64,000 bases of DNA from Alphaproteobacteria bacterium (GTDB lineage: Bacteria; Pseudomonadota; Alphaproteobacteria; Micropepsales; Micropepsaceae): the NCBI GenBank assembly GCA_947474645.1, contig CANJJD010000004.1:1-64000 (forward strand), given 5' to 3'. The translations under genes and the position numbers were made by a program. Under the pieces are notes generated by a model, which saw only the letters and a list, made by a program, of their open reading frames with translations, was not told the DNA's origin and ran no database searches. Positions 27,192-36,269 of the stretch are shown here, one piece after another (within the stretch, counting starts at the first letter, position 1; the number at the start of each line of letters is the position of its first letter).

Positions 27192-28808
27192 TTACTTGAT
27201 CCGGGGCAGCTCGTTGAACTGGTGGAAGGGCGGCGGCGACGACAGGGTCCATTCCAGGGTGGTGGCGCCCACGCCCCAGGGATTGTCCGCGGCCTTGCGC
27301 TTCTTCATGAAGGCTTCGATGCACATCACCAGGAAGACCAGCACGCCGAAGCCGGCGATGAAGGCGCCGATCGAGGCAATGTAGTTCCAGCCGGCATAGG
27401 CATCCGGATAGTCCGCATAACGGCGCGGCATACCGGCCAGGCCCAGGAAATGCATCGGGAAGAAGGCCAGGTTCACGCCCACAAAGGTGATCCAGAAGTG
27501 CAGCTTGCCCAAGAGCTCGTTGTACATGTAGCCGGTGAACTTCGGGAACCAGAAATAGAAGCCCGAGAAGATGGCGAACACCGCGCCCAGGCTCAGCACG
27601 TAATGGAAGTGGGCCACCACGTAATAGGTATCCTGCAGCACCACGTCGACGCCGGCATTGGCCAGCACCACGCCGGTCACGCCGCCCACGGTGAACAGGA
27701 AGACGAAACCGATCGCCCACAGCATCGGCGTGGCGAACTCGATAGAGCCGCCCCACATGGTGGCGATCCACGAGAACACCTTGATGCCGGTGGGCACCGC
27801 GATGACCATGGTGGCGAAGACGAAATAGGCCTTGGTGTCGACGGTCAGGCCCACCGTGTACATGTGGTGCGCCCAGACCAGGAAGCCGATGAAGCCGATG
27901 GCGACCATCGCATAGGCCATGCCGAGATAGCCGAAGATCGGACGCTTGGAGAAGGTGCCGATGACATGGCTGATCATGCCGAAGCCGGGCAGGATCAGGA
28001 TGTACACTTCGGGATGGCCGAAGAACCAGAACAGATGCTGGTACAGGATCGGATCGCCGCCGCCCGCCGCGTTGAAGAACGACGTGTTGAAGTGGCGGTC
28101 GGTCAGCAGCATGGTGATGGCGCCCGCCAGGACCGGCAACGACAGCAGCAGCAGGAACACCGTCACCAGGATCGACCACACGAACAGCGGCATCTTGTGC
28201 AGGGTCATGCCCGGCGCGCGCATGTTGAAGATGGTGGTGATGAAGTTGATCGCGCCCAGGATCGAGGAGGCGCCCGCGATGTGCAGCGAGAAGATCGCCA
28301 GATCCATGGCGGGGCCCGGCGAGCCGCTGGTGGATAGCGGCGCATAGATGGTCCAGCCGCCGCCCACGCCCATGCCGGCGCTGTCGCCCTCCACGAACAT
28401 GGAGAGCACCAGCAGCGCGAAGCTGAAGGGCAAGAGCCAGAAGGAAATGTTGTTCATGCGCGGAAAGGCCATGTCCGGCGCGCCGATCATCAGCGGCACC
28501 AGCCAGTTGCCGAAGCCTCCGATCATGGCGGGCATGATCATGAAGAACACCATGATAAGGCCGTGGCCGGTGACGAAGACGTTGAAGGTGTGCGGTTCGG
28601 CGAACACCTGCAGGCCCGGATACATCAGCTCGGCGCGCATCATCATGGAGAAGAAGCCGCCGATGCAGCCCGCCAACACCGCAAAGATCAGGTACATCGT
28701 CCCGATGTCCTTGTGGTTGGTCGAATAGACGAAGCGGCGCCAGCCGGTGGGATGGTGCGCGTGATCGCCGTGGGCGTCGTCGTGAGGGGCGTCGAAGGTG
28801 GTTGTCAT
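27192..28808 (-). CDS. ctaD: Cytochrome c oxidase subunit I (aa3 type)
   Basis: A 538-residue, twelve-helix catalytic subunit with heme a and the heme a3-CuB centre. The characteristic [17 protein letters not shown] contains the CuB histidine and the covalently linked Tyr of the K-channel; [20 protein letters not shown] and [15 protein letters not shown] carry other heme/copper ligands. The D-channel pattern [23 protein letters not shown] is intact, so it should pump protons. It follows ctaC by 11 bases and precedes ctaB by 3. Confidence 0.98.
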   Translation of the reverse strand: MTTTFDAPHDDAHGDHAHHPTGWRRFVYSTNHKDIGTMYLIFAVLAGCIGGFFSMMMRAELMYPGLQVFAEPHTFNVFVTGHGLIMVFFMIMPAMIGGFGNWLVPLMIGAPDMAFPRMNNISFWLLPFSFALLVLSMFVEGDSAGMGVGGGWTIYAPLSTSGSPGPAMDLAIFSLHIAGASSILGAINFITTIFNMRAPGMTLHKMPLFVWSILVTVFLLLLSLPVLAGAITMLLTDRHFNTSFFNAAGGGDPILYQHLFWFFGHPEVYILILPGFGMISHVIGTFSKRPIFGYLGMAYAMVAIGFIGFLVWAHHMYTVGLTVDTKAYFVFATMVIAVPTGIKVFSWIATMWGGSIEFATPMLWAIGFVFLFTVGGVTGVVLANAGVDVVLQDTYYVVAHFHYVLSLGAVFAIFSGFYFWFPKFTGYMYNELLGKLHFWITFVGVNLAFFPMHFLGLAGMPRRYADYPDAYAGWNYIASIGAFIAGFGVLVFLVMCIEAFMKKRKAADNPWGVGATTLEWTLSSPPPFHQFNELPRIK

Positions 28809-28819
28809 GACGGGTTTTC

Positions 28820-29650
28820 CTATTTCGACGCGAGGCGGGTGGCGCCATTCTCAAGCGCGGCATACTTGGTCTTGGACTCGGCCAGCCAGGCGGCATACTC
28901 CGCATCCGACACCACATGCAGCTCGATGGGCATATAGGCATGGCGCGCGCCGCACAGTTCCGAGCACTGGCCGTAGAACACGCCGGTATGGGTCGCCTTG
29001 AACCATGTGCTGTTCACGCGGCCGGGCACGGCATCCATCTTCACGCCCATCTGGGACATGGCCCAGCTATGGATCACGTCGGCGCCGATGGCGTCGATCT
29101 GGATCACCTTGTTCACCGGCACATACATGGCGTTGTCGGTGCCCAGCAGGCGCGGCTTGTTCGCCTTGGCGGCGTCCGCGTCCGACAGGCCCAGGGAGTC
29201 GAAAGTGAAGCCCGCGGCGGAACCGGGATACTCATAGGTCCAGAACCACTGCTTGCCGATCGCCTTGATGGTCACGTCGGGCTTGGGGATGTTCGCTTCG
29301 AAATACAGCAGGCGGAAGGACGGCACCGCGATGAACACCAGGATGATGACCGGGATCAGGGTCCAGGCCACCTCGAGCAGGGTGTTGTGATGCACCTTGG
29401 ACGGCACGGCATTGGCGCCGGCGCGGTAGCGGACGACGATCCACACCAGCAGCGCCAGCACGAACAGGCTGACCGCGGTGCAAATCCAGAACAGCAGGCG
29501 ATGGAAATCCTCGATCTGTTCCATCACCGGCGAGGCGGCGGGCTGGAAGCCCGTCTGGTAGTCCACCGGCAGGGCCATAACGGGCAACGCCATGACGATG
29601 GCCAGAAGGGCGGCTGTCGCCGCACCAATACCGGATTTCCGCAAAAACAT
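28820..29650 (-). CDS. ctaC: Cytochrome c oxidase subunit II
   Basis: 276 residues: a signal peptide (about 1-25), two transmembrane helices (about 50-72 and 92-115) and a periplasmic cupredoxin domain holding the dinuclear CuA centre, with ligands C229, E231, C233, H237 and M240 in [12 protein letters not shown] and an upstream His in VIHSWAM. The aromatic entry patch is [11 protein letters not shown]. It accepts electrons from cytochrome c. It is the first gene of the cox transcription unit, behind a leader with an inverted repeat. Confidence 0.97.
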   Translation of the reverse strand: MFLRKSGIGAATAALLAIVMALPVMALPVDYQTGFQPAASPVMEQIEDFHRLLFWICTAVSLFVLALLVWIVVRYRAGANAVPSKVHHNTLLEVAWTLIPVIILVFIAVPSFRLLYFEANIPKPDVTIKAIGKQWFWTYEYPGSAAGFTFDSLGLSDADAAKANKPRLLGTDNAMYVPVNKVIQIDAIGADVIHSWAMSQMGVKMDAVPGRVNSTWFKATHTGVFYGQCSELCGARHAYMPIELHVVSDAEYAAWLAESKTKYAALENGATRLASK

Positions 29651-29681
29651 GCTCGCGACCTCGCAGATAAGTCAGGCGGTG

Positions 29682-29719
29682 AAATCCCCGCCCTTTTTTC
29701 GGATTCTTGGCGGGGATTT
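29682..29719. promoter_or_regulatory. 11-bp inverted repeat in the cox operon leader
   Basis: AAATCCCCGCC at 29682-29692 and its exact complement GGCGGGGATTT at 29709-29719 flank a 16-base spacer, 31-69 bases before the ctaC start. It could be a hairpin in the ctaC leader or a dyad operator. Just beyond, TTAAGCCCTTAA at 29727-29738 is a second small dyad. The rest of the 252-base gap between ctaC and tldD shows no gene. Which promoter is used cannot be told. Confidence 0.45.
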
Positions 29720-29902
29720 AGAGGGGTTAAGCCCTTAAAGTCATTGCGACCTTATGGCACGTCCCTGTAGCGGGCCAAGGGGGGCGGGCGCGGCCTTCCC
29801 GGCCGGAACCCAGGCCCCGCTTGTCGAAGGGCCCCAAACCCCCGATATCTAGGGGCCAAACGTGCAATTCGCGGGCTTTTTGCCGCGCATCCGGAGACTG
29901 AC

Positions 29903-31324
29903 ATGGCCGATCCCGATCTTTTCTTCTCCCGTACCGGCATGGACCGGCAGCGGGTGCAGCAAACTGTGGATCAGGCGCTGAAAGGCGCCGATGACGGGGA
30001 ATTGTACCTGGAATACAGCCAATCCGAATCGTTCAGCTTCGACGATGGCCGGCTGAAAGCCGCCACTTTCGACACCAGCCAGGGCTTTGGCCTGCGGGCT
30101 GTGGCGGGGGAAGCCACCGGCTATGCCCATGCATCGGACATCTCCGAGGGCGCCATCGCCCGCGCCGCCGGCACGGTGCGCGCCGTGGCCAAGGGCTATT
30201 CGGGTGTGGCGTCGGGTGCGCCGGCCCGCAGCAACGTCAAGCTCTATACCGACATCGATCCCCTCCAGAGCGCGGGCTTTGAGAAGAAGGTCAAGCTGCT
30301 GGAAGAGATGAACGCCTATGCCCGCAGTGCGGACGCCCGCGTGCGCCAGGTCTCGGCCAGCCTGTCGGGCGAATGGCAGCGCATCGAAATCATCCGCGCT
30401 GGCGGCGAGACTTATACCGACATCCGCCCCCTGGTTCGCCTCAACGTTTCGGTGGTTGTGGAACAGGATGGCCGCCAGGAGTCCGGCAGCTTCGGCGGCG
30501 GCGGGCGCCAGGGTTATGAGACTTATCTCGATCCGGCTTACTGGCAGGGCGCCATCGACGAGGCGCTGCGCCAGGCGCTGGTCAACCTCACGTCGATCCC
30601 CGCTCCCGCCGGCGAGATGACGGTGGTGCTGGGACCGGGCTGGCCCGGCATCCTGCTGCACGAAGCCATTGGTCACGGCCTGGAAGGCGACTTCAACCGC
30701 AAGAAGACATCCGCCTTCGCCGGCCTGCTGGGCGAACGCGTCGCCGCCCCCGGCGTCACCGTGGTGGATGACGGCACGATTGACGGCCGCCGCGGCTCGC
30801 TTTCCATCGACGATGAAGGCACGCCGACCCACCGCACCGTGCTGATCGAGGACGGAATTTTGAAAGGCTATATGCAGGACCGGCAAAATGCCCGGCTGAT
30901 GGGCGTGGCGCCCACCGGCAATGGCCGGCGCCAGTCCTATGCCTCGCCGGTGATGCCGCGCATGACCAACACCACCATGCTGGGCGGCGACAAAGACCCG
31001 GCGGAAATCCTGTCCAGCGTGAAGAAGGGCATTTATGCCAGCAACTTCGGCGGCGGCCAGGTGGACATCACCAACGGCAAGTTCGTCTTCAGTTGCACCG
31101 AGGCTTACATCATCGAGGACGGCAAGCTGGGCGCTGCGATCAAGGGCGCGACCCTGATCGGCAGCGGTCCGGAATCCCTGACGCGCGTCTCGATGATCGG
31201 CAACGACATGAAGCTGGACACCGGGATCGGCACTTGCGGCAAGAACGGCCAGAGCGTGCCGGTGGGCGTGGGCCAGCCGACCTTGCGGCTGGATGGTCTC
31301 ACCGTCGGTGGCACCGCCGCCTGA
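29903..31324 (+). CDS. tldD: TldD metalloprotease subunit
   Basis: 473 residues; the catalytic partner of the TldD/TldE (PmbA) protease, which trims peptides such as microcin precursors and the CcdA antitoxin through a cleft between the two subunits. The zinc motif HExxxH is present as H253-E254-AIG-H258 in LLHEAIGHGLEGD, with the distal Cys region KFVFSCTEAYIIEDGKLG. The start is ATG 29903. The partner TldE is at 47338-48687. It overlaps the next small gene by one base (TGATG). Confidence 0.96.
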   Translation: MADPDLFFSRTGMDRQRVQQTVDQALKGADDGELYLEYSQSESFSFDDGRLKAATFDTSQGFGLRAVAGEATGYAHASDISEGAIARAAGTVRAVAKGYSGVASGAPARSNVKLYTDIDPLQSAGFEKKVKLLEEMNAYARSADARVRQVSASLSGEWQRIEIIRAGGETYTDIRPLVRLNVSVVVEQDGRQESGSFGGGGRQGYETYLDPAYWQGAIDEALRQALVNLTSIPAPAGEMTVVLGPGWPGILLHEAIGHGLEGDFNRKKTSAFAGLLGERVAAPGVTVVDDGTIDGRRGSLSIDDEGTPTHRTVLIEDGILKGYMQDRQNARLMGVAPTGNGRRQSYASPVMPRMTNTTMLGGDKDPAEILSSVKKGIYASNFGGGQVDITNGKFVFSCTEAYIIEDGKLGAAIKGATLIGSGPESLTRVSMIGNDMKLDTGIGTCGKNGQSVPVGVGQPTLRLDGLTVGGTAA

Positions 31325-31575
31325 TGTCTCGCTACTGGTTCCGGCAGAAGAGTTTCGGTTACGGCGCCACGCCCAACACCTGGCAGGGCTGGCTGTTGAC
31401 CATTGCCGGTTGCGCCGGCTTGTTCGGGGTTGTGCTGGTGGGGCCTGCCATCCGCGACAACATCATGCGGGCGCTCTGGCTGGTGCTGGGCGCCGCCGCG
31501 ATCGCCGTGCCATTCATCTTCGTCGCCTGGAAGAAGACCGAAGGCGGCTGGCGCTGGCGCAATGGCGAAGAGTGA
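31324..31575 (+). CDS. Small membrane protein coupled to tldD
   Basis: 83 residues from ATG 31324, which shares one base with the tldD stop. N-terminal YWFRQKSFGYGATPNTWQGW is followed by two hydrophobic helices (about 22-41 and 50-69) and a charged C-terminus KKTEGGWRWRNGEE. Similar short proteins beginning with a KxxGYGATP-like stretch are seen in other alphaproteobacteria; no function is known. Translational coupling to tldD suggests, but does not prove, a shared role. Confidence 0.8.
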   Translation: MSRYWFRQKSFGYGATPNTWQGWLLTIAGCAGLFGVVLVGPAIRDNIMRALWLVLGAAAIAVPFIFVAWKKTEGGWRWRNGEE

Positions 31576-31909
31576 CCTGATCTTCAAGATCGTGCCGCGC
31601 GCCGAATGGGAAGCGGAATCCGGCGACTATCACGGCTCGGCGCATGACCGCGCCGACGGCTTCCTGCATTTCTCAACGGCCGCGCAATTGCCGGAGACGT
31701 TGCGGCTTTATTATGCCGGGCAAGACGCGCTGATGCTGGTGGCGGCGGATGCCAAGGCGCTGGGTACGGCGCTGAAATGGGAACGCAGCGCCGCGCGCGG
31801 CGAGGATTTCCCACACCTTTACGGGACCCTGCCCTGTGACGCGATCAAATGGGCGCGGCCCATCACAAAAGATGCGGATGGAAGCTTCGCTCTTCCCGCG
31901 CTTATTTGA
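31562..31909 (+). CDS. DUF952 domain protein
   Basis: 115 residues from ATG 31562, overlapping the upstream gene by 14 bases. It carries the DUF952 pattern: IFKIVPRAEWEAESGDYHGSAHDRADGFLHFSTAAQLPETL, then LKWERSAARGEDFPHLYGTLP. The family is related in fold to glutathione-S-transferase-adjacent proteins and is of unknown function. The end overlaps the convergent MBL gene by eight bases. Confidence 0.9.
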   Translation: MAKSDLIFKIVPRAEWEAESGDYHGSAHDRADGFLHFSTAAQLPETLRLYYAGQDALMLVAADAKALGTALKWERSAARGEDFPHLYGTLPCDAIKWARPITKDADGSFALPALI

Positions 31910-33035
31910 CCTGATACGTCTTCGAGTACCCGTTGCGGTCGTTGGTCATGGTGATCTTGCCGTCGCGTGTGATCTCGGCATGGATGGCATGGCCCCGGTC
32001 CGGCGGGACGGTGAACAACTCCTTGGCATGGGCCGCTACCACCGCCGCCGGCGGATTGAGATTGGCGATCATCTGCTTGTCGCCGCTCCATTCCGGATGG
32101 GCGAAGCTTTCATGGGTCTGCCAGAACCCCATCAGCCCCGGCGAGGCTTTGATCACCTTGATGGGATCGGCGTCGCCGCCCTTCTTGCCGCCCATGCCCA
32201 TCAGGGCGATGTCGGGACGCATGTCGGCGATGTTGGCGGGATTGCTGGAGATGTTGGAGCCGTGCTGGGTGACGATCAGCAAATTGACATGGCCCAGCTT
32301 GCCGATGGGACAGGACAATTCGCGCTCCTTGTCCCAGGACAGGTCGCCGAACAGCGCGATGGAAACCTTGCCGAAACGCAGCACCGAGGCGACCGAGCGC
32401 CGGTTCTCCTCGCCGCCGACGTCCTTGGCGCTCTTGGCTTGCGCCGTGTTGCAGGCGGGATTGGGCGCGCCCGCGCCCGGCAGCGGCTTGGACAGGGTCT
32501 TGCCGTCGCTGGAGACGATAGTGGCCGTCATGGAGCCGATGGGGATCACCTGGCCCGGCGTGGCGACGATATGCTTGTGGCCTTTGATCACCGCCAGATA
32601 TTTCGGATAGAGGATGTCCGGCGCCCCGCCCGGCAGTTGCGGATCTTCCTTCTGCCCCGGCGGCAGATGCTCGACGTTGGGACCGTGGTCAATGAAGGTG
32701 TCCACCGGCATCTTCGCCACCAGCTCCGTCATGCCGCCGACATGGTCCATGTGGTAGTGGGTGGTGATCACATAATCGATTTTGGACAGGCCCAGCTTTT
32801 TCGCCGCCGCGACGATGCGATCGGCGCTGTTCTTGGCGCCGTCGGGCGATGCCAACAGTCCGTAACCGCCCGGCCAGCCGGTATCGATCAACAGCGACTT
32901 GCCTTCCGGCGTAACGAACAGGGTGCCGCCGCCGCCTTCCACGTCCACCGAAACGATCTTGAGCGTGCCGTCCGCGGCCAGCGCCGGAACGGTCAATGCG
33001 GTCGTCAGCAATGCCGCGGCGAGAATCTTGCGCAT
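31902..33035 (-). CDS. Secreted metallo-beta-lactamase-fold hydrolase, paralogue 1
   Basis: 377 residues from ATG 33035, with GGGGGC just upstream as ribosome binding site; an in-frame ATG at 33050 is less likely. A signal peptide (1-20) is followed by SVDVEGGGGTLFVTPEGKSLLIDTG and the metal motif H93-Y-H95-M-D97-H98 in TTHYHMDHVGG, then GDLSWDKE (metal-ligand Asp) and VTQHGS (His). This is the ComEC/Rec2 C-terminal type of MBL fold, here without the channel domain. About 40% similar by eye to the next gene; four bases separate them. The substrate is unknown. Confidence 0.88.
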   Translation of the reverse strand: MRKILAAALLTTALTVPALAADGTLKIVSVDVEGGGGTLFVTPEGKSLLIDTGWPGGYGLLASPDGAKNSADRIVAAAKKLGLSKIDYVITTHYHMDHVGGMTELVAKMPVDTFIDHGPNVEHLPPGQKEDPQLPGGAPDILYPKYLAVIKGHKHIVATPGQVIPIGSMTATIVSSDGKTLSKPLPGAGAPNPACNTAQAKSAKDVGGEENRRSVASVLRFGKVSIALFGDLSWDKERELSCPIGKLGHVNLLIVTQHGSNISSNPANIADMRPDIALMGMGGKKGGDADPIKVIKASPGLMGFWQTHESFAHPEWSGDKQMIANLNPPAAVVAAHAKELFTVPPDRGHAIHAEITRDGKITMTNDRNGYSKTYQVK

Positions 33036-33039
33036 GAAA

Positions 33040-34131
33040 TCAGCCCCCATAACTCTTGTTGTAACCGTTGCGTTCGTTGATCACCGTCACCTTGCCGCTC
33101 TTTTCGATGCGCAGGCGCAAGGCGTGGGCCTTGTCTTTCGCCTGGTCGGTGCTGTCATTGGCGATCATCTCAACCGGCCCATTGATGTCGGCGCTGACCG
33201 TGGTGGTGTGAAGCTGCCAGATGCCCTGGTTGCGCGGACTGTCCTTGATGGTCTGCATCCGCGCCTTGTCGGCGCCCTTGCGCGCCGAATTGCCCATGAT
33301 GGTCACGATGGGGGCCATGGCGTGGACCGAAGCGGGGCTGCCCGACAGGCCCGTGCCGTGATGCGTGGCCAGATACACATCCACCTTGCCGATCCGGTCG
33401 ATGGGGCAGAACAGGTCCTTCTCCCGGTCCCAGGTCAGGTCGCCAAAGGCGGCGATCCTGGCCTTGCCATAGCTGATCACCACGGCGGTTGAGCGGGCAT
33501 TTTCCTCGCCGCCATTGTTGGCCATGGCTTCCATGCCGGCGCAGGCGGGATTGGCCTCGCCCGCGCCCGGCAGCGGTTTCGCAATGGGAATGGCATCGGC
33601 CATCACGATGGTGACGGCCATGCCGCCGATACGGAACACATCGCCGGCCTTGGCGACGATGTGCGGCCGCTTGCCGATCAGCTCGATATACTTGTTATAG
33701 CCATAGGCGCTGGAACCGGGCGGCGGGTTCTTGAGATCAATCTCGGCCGCGCCCGGCTGGGTGGAGGCCTTGGTCTCGCGGTTGTCGCCATGGTCAATCA
33801 CCGTGCCGATGGGAATGCGCGCCAACAGACCTTCAAAGCCGCCGATATGGTCGCCGTGATAATGGGTGATCAGCAGGTAATCGATTTTCTTCAACCCCAG
33901 GGCATGGGCCGCCGCGGCGATGCGCGCCGAGCTGGGATTGTCGCCGGTGGCGCGGCTGGCTTCGGGATTGCCGGTGTCGATCAGCAGCGACTTGCCGTCG
34001 GGGGTGACAAACAGCGTGCCGCCGCCGCCTTCCACGTCAATGGACACCATCTGCAGGGCATTGTCCTTGGCCGTGGCCGGCCCCGCCAGCAACGCGGCAA
34101 AGCCGACCGATGTCAAAAACTTGCGCAGCAT
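33040..34131 (-). CDS. Secreted metallo-beta-lactamase-fold hydrolase, paralogue 2
   Basis: 363 residues with a signal peptide (1-21, ending ATA), the same SIDVEGGGGTLFVTPDGKSL opening, metal motif H90-Y-H92-G-D94-H95 in ITHYHGDHIGG, GDLTWDRE, ATHHGT and a C-terminal VTVINERNGYNKSY that matches paralogue 1. It is clearly a tandem duplicate. Both are exported, so the substrate is periplasmic or extracellular. First gene of the pair; divergent from pirin with 65 bases between, where the promoters of both must lie. Confidence 0.88.
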   Translation of the reverse strand: MLRKFLTSVGFAALLAGPATAKDNALQMVSIDVEGGGGTLFVTPDGKSLLIDTGNPEASRATGDNPSSARIAAAAHALGLKKIDYLLITHYHGDHIGGFEGLLARIPIGTVIDHGDNRETKASTQPGAAEIDLKNPPPGSSAYGYNKYIELIGKRPHIVAKAGDVFRIGGMAVTIVMADAIPIAKPLPGAGEANPACAGMEAMANNGGEENARSTAVVISYGKARIAAFGDLTWDREKDLFCPIDRIGKVDVYLATHHGTGLSGSPASVHAMAPIVTIMGNSARKGADKARMQTIKDSPRNQGIWQLHTTTVSADINGPVEMIANDSTDQAKDKAHALRLRIEKSGKVTVINERNGYNKSYGG

Positions 34132-34196
34132 GAACCCCTCCCAATTATTTTTCCGCAGACTAGAGCTTTTGCGCTGCAGCCGCTAGGCTTCACGCC

Positions 34197-35066
34197 ATGA
34201 TCCCCATCACTGGAAAAGCAAACGACCTGGGCGACGGATTTTTCGTCACCCGCCTCCTGCCGCAGGCATCGCGGCGCAGCATCGGACCCTTTGTATTTTT
34301 CGATTATTTCGGACCGGTGGATTTTGCGCCCGGCAAGGGCATCGATGTGCGGCCGCATCCGCATATTGGGCTCGCCACCATCACCTATCTGTTCGACGGC
34401 TCGCAGATGCACCGCGACACTCTGGGCACGGTGCAGGAGATCAAGCCGGGCGACGTCAACTGGATGACGGCGGGCCGCGGCATCGCCCATAGCGAACGCA
34501 CCGGTGCGGACGTGCGCGCAAGCGGCCATCGCATGCACGGCATCCAGAGCTGGATCGGCCTGACGGCGGCCGATGAAGAAGCGCCGCCCGCCTTCCAGCA
34601 TTTCGGCGTGGCCGACCTGCCCGAGCGCGAAGACAAAGGCGTCACCTTGCGCTTGATCGCCGGCGAGGCGTTCGGCCTCAAGTCGCCGGTCAAAACCTTT
34701 TCACCCATCTTCTATGCCGATGCCCGTTTTGCCGCCGGCGGCGCCTTGTCTCTGGATGCCGAACACCAAGAGCGCGCGTTCCTGGTGATCGAGGGCGAAG
34801 TGCACAGCAGCGATACCGACATGCACGGCCCCGGCGCCATGCTGGCGCTGGAGCCGGGCGAAGAGGTCACGCTCTATGCCGAGGCGCCGGCGCGGGTGAT
34901 GCTGCTGGGCGGAGCGCCGCTGGACGGAACGCGCCACATCTGGTGGAATTTCGTCTCCTCCTCCAAGGAGCGTATCGAGCGCGCCAAGCAGGACTGGAAA
35001 AGCGGCGCCTTCGGCCTGATCCCCGGCGACGACAAGGAATTCATCCCTCTCCCTGAACCCAAATAG
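34197..35066 (+). CDS. Pirin family protein
   Basis: A 289-residue bicupin. The N-terminal cupin holds the metal histidines in RPHPHIGLATITYLFDG and HRDTLG (about 43-68) and the GDVNWMTAGRGIAHSER motif; the C-terminal cupin has HQERAFLVIEGEV. Pirins bind iron; some act as quercetin dioxygenases or redox regulators, and the role here is unknown. It is followed by the aldo/keto reductase after eight bases, likely one unit. Confidence 0.94.
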   Translation: MIPITGKANDLGDGFFVTRLLPQASRRSIGPFVFFDYFGPVDFAPGKGIDVRPHPHIGLATITYLFDGSQMHRDTLGTVQEIKPGDVNWMTAGRGIAHSERTGADVRASGHRMHGIQSWIGLTAADEEAPPAFQHFGVADLPEREDKGVTLRLIAGEAFGLKSPVKTFSPIFYADARFAAGGALSLDAEHQERAFLVIEGEVHSSDTDMHGPGAMLALEPGEEVTLYAEAPARVMLLGGAPLDGTRHIWWNFVSSSKERIERAKQDWKSGAFGLIPGDDKEFIPLPEPK

Positions 35067-35074
35067 GTCACGCC

Positions 35075-36142
35075 ATGAAATTCAACCGCCTGGGCCGGAC
35101 CGGCCTTTATGTCTCCGAAATCTGCATGGGCACCTGGGGCTTTTCGGGGCGCAATTATTTCGGCGGCGCCATCGGCACCCTGGACCAGAAAACCGCCACC
35201 GGCTTCATCGGCCGGGCGCTGGAAGCCAAGGTCAATTTCATCGACACCGCCAATGTCTATTCCTTCGGCGATTCCGAGACCATGACCGGCCAGGCGCTGA
35301 AGGATGTCGGCGTCAAGCGCAGCGACGTGATACTTGCGACCAAGGTGTTCGGCCGCATGGGCCCCGGCGCCAACGACATGGGCGCAAGCCGCGGCCATAT
35401 CCTGGACAGCGTCAGCTTGAGCCTGGACCGGCTGCAGACCGATCACATCGATCTTTACCAGATCCATCACTCCGACCCCATCACGCCATTGGATGAGACC
35501 ATGCGCGCGCTGGACGATCTGGTGCGTCAGGGATTGGTGCGCTACGTCGGCGTTTCCAACTGGGAAGCCTGGAAGATCATGAAGGCCAACGGCATCGCCG
35601 AGCATCAAGGCCTGACGCGCATCGTCACCAACCAGGTCTATTACTCCTTGGCCGGCCGCGATATCGAGCAGGAGATGGTGCCGGTGATGCAGGACCAGAA
35701 TATCGGTTGCATGGTGTGGAGCCCGCTGTCCGGCGGCTACATGGCCGGCAAGTACACCGCCGGGGACGGCGTGACACCAGATCCGGGCCGCCGCGCCAAG
35801 TTCGACTTCCCGCCGGTGGACAAGGAAAAGGCCGACCGGACGGTGCTGGTGATGCGCGAGATCGGCAAGAAGCATGGCGTGTCGGTGGCGACGGTGGGCC
35901 TGACCTGGGTGCGGCAGAAGCCCTTCATCACCTCCACCATCATCGGCGCCACCACCATGGAGCAGCTCAACGACAATCTGAAGTCGGTGGATTTCACCTT
36001 GTCGGTGGAAGAAATGGCGCGGCTGGACGAGGTCAGCGCCGACAAATCGCAATATCCCTACTGGATGATCAGCCGCAACAACACGACCCGCATTCCCACC
36101 GGCGCACCGATCACCGTACCGGGTTCAGTGCCGCCGAAGTAA
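35075..36142 (+). CDS. Aldo/keto reductase, K+-channel beta-subunit-like
   Basis: A 355-residue NADP-dependent TIM-barrel oxidoreductase. The catalytic tetrad is visible as Asp and Tyr in FIDTANVYSFGDSE, Lys in ILATKVFG and His in LYQIHHSD. RYVGVSNWEAW, NQVYYSLAGRDIE and STIIGATTMEQLNDNL (cofactor site) are typical of the KCNAB/YghZ-like subgroup. It probably reduces aldehydes or ketones; the substrate is unknown. It is downstream of pirin and followed by a repeat pair. Confidence 0.93.
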   Translation: MKFNRLGRTGLYVSEICMGTWGFSGRNYFGGAIGTLDQKTATGFIGRALEAKVNFIDTANVYSFGDSETMTGQALKDVGVKRSDVILATKVFGRMGPGANDMGASRGHILDSVSLSLDRLQTDHIDLYQIHHSDPITPLDETMRALDDLVRQGLVRYVGVSNWEAWKIMKANGIAEHQGLTRIVTNQVYYSLAGRDIEQEMVPVMQDQNIGCMVWSPLSGGYMAGKYTAGDGVTPDPGRRAKFDFPPVDKEKADRTVLVMREIGKKHGVSVATVGLTWVRQKPFITSTIIGATTMEQLNDNLKSVDFTLSVEEMARLDEVSADKSQYPYWMISRNNTTRIPTGAPITVPGSVPPK

Positions 36143-36147
36143 TCACA

Positions 36148-36254
36148 ACTGTCATGGCCCACCGGAGTGTGGGCCATCCAGTTTAAGTTTCGATATTCCT
36201 GAAACAAAAGCGCTGGCGCCATCTGGATGGCCCGCATTTGCGGGCCATGACAGT
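36148..36254. repeat. Inverted pair of REP-like hairpins
   Basis: Two related units in opposite orientation: 36148-36181 (begins ACTGTCATGGCCCAC) and 36223-36254 (whose complement begins ACTGTCATGGCCCGC). Each is a hairpin with an ATGGCCC..GGGCCAT stem; one inner pair differs as A:T in one and G:C in the other, a compensated change. This resembles the short 'TGTCATGGCCCGG...CCGGGCCATCCA' extragenic repeats common in alphaproteobacteria. It lies between the convergent ends of the aldo/keto reductase and gshA genes. Confidence 0.8.
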
Positions 36255-36269
36255 CAGGTCTGATCAGCG

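Noticed and set aside
26370-28337. A 655-residue plus-strand frame antisense to ctaB and ctaD
   Set aside because: The translation is Arg/Gln/His/Glu-rich noise; the minus-strand oxidase genes are certain.
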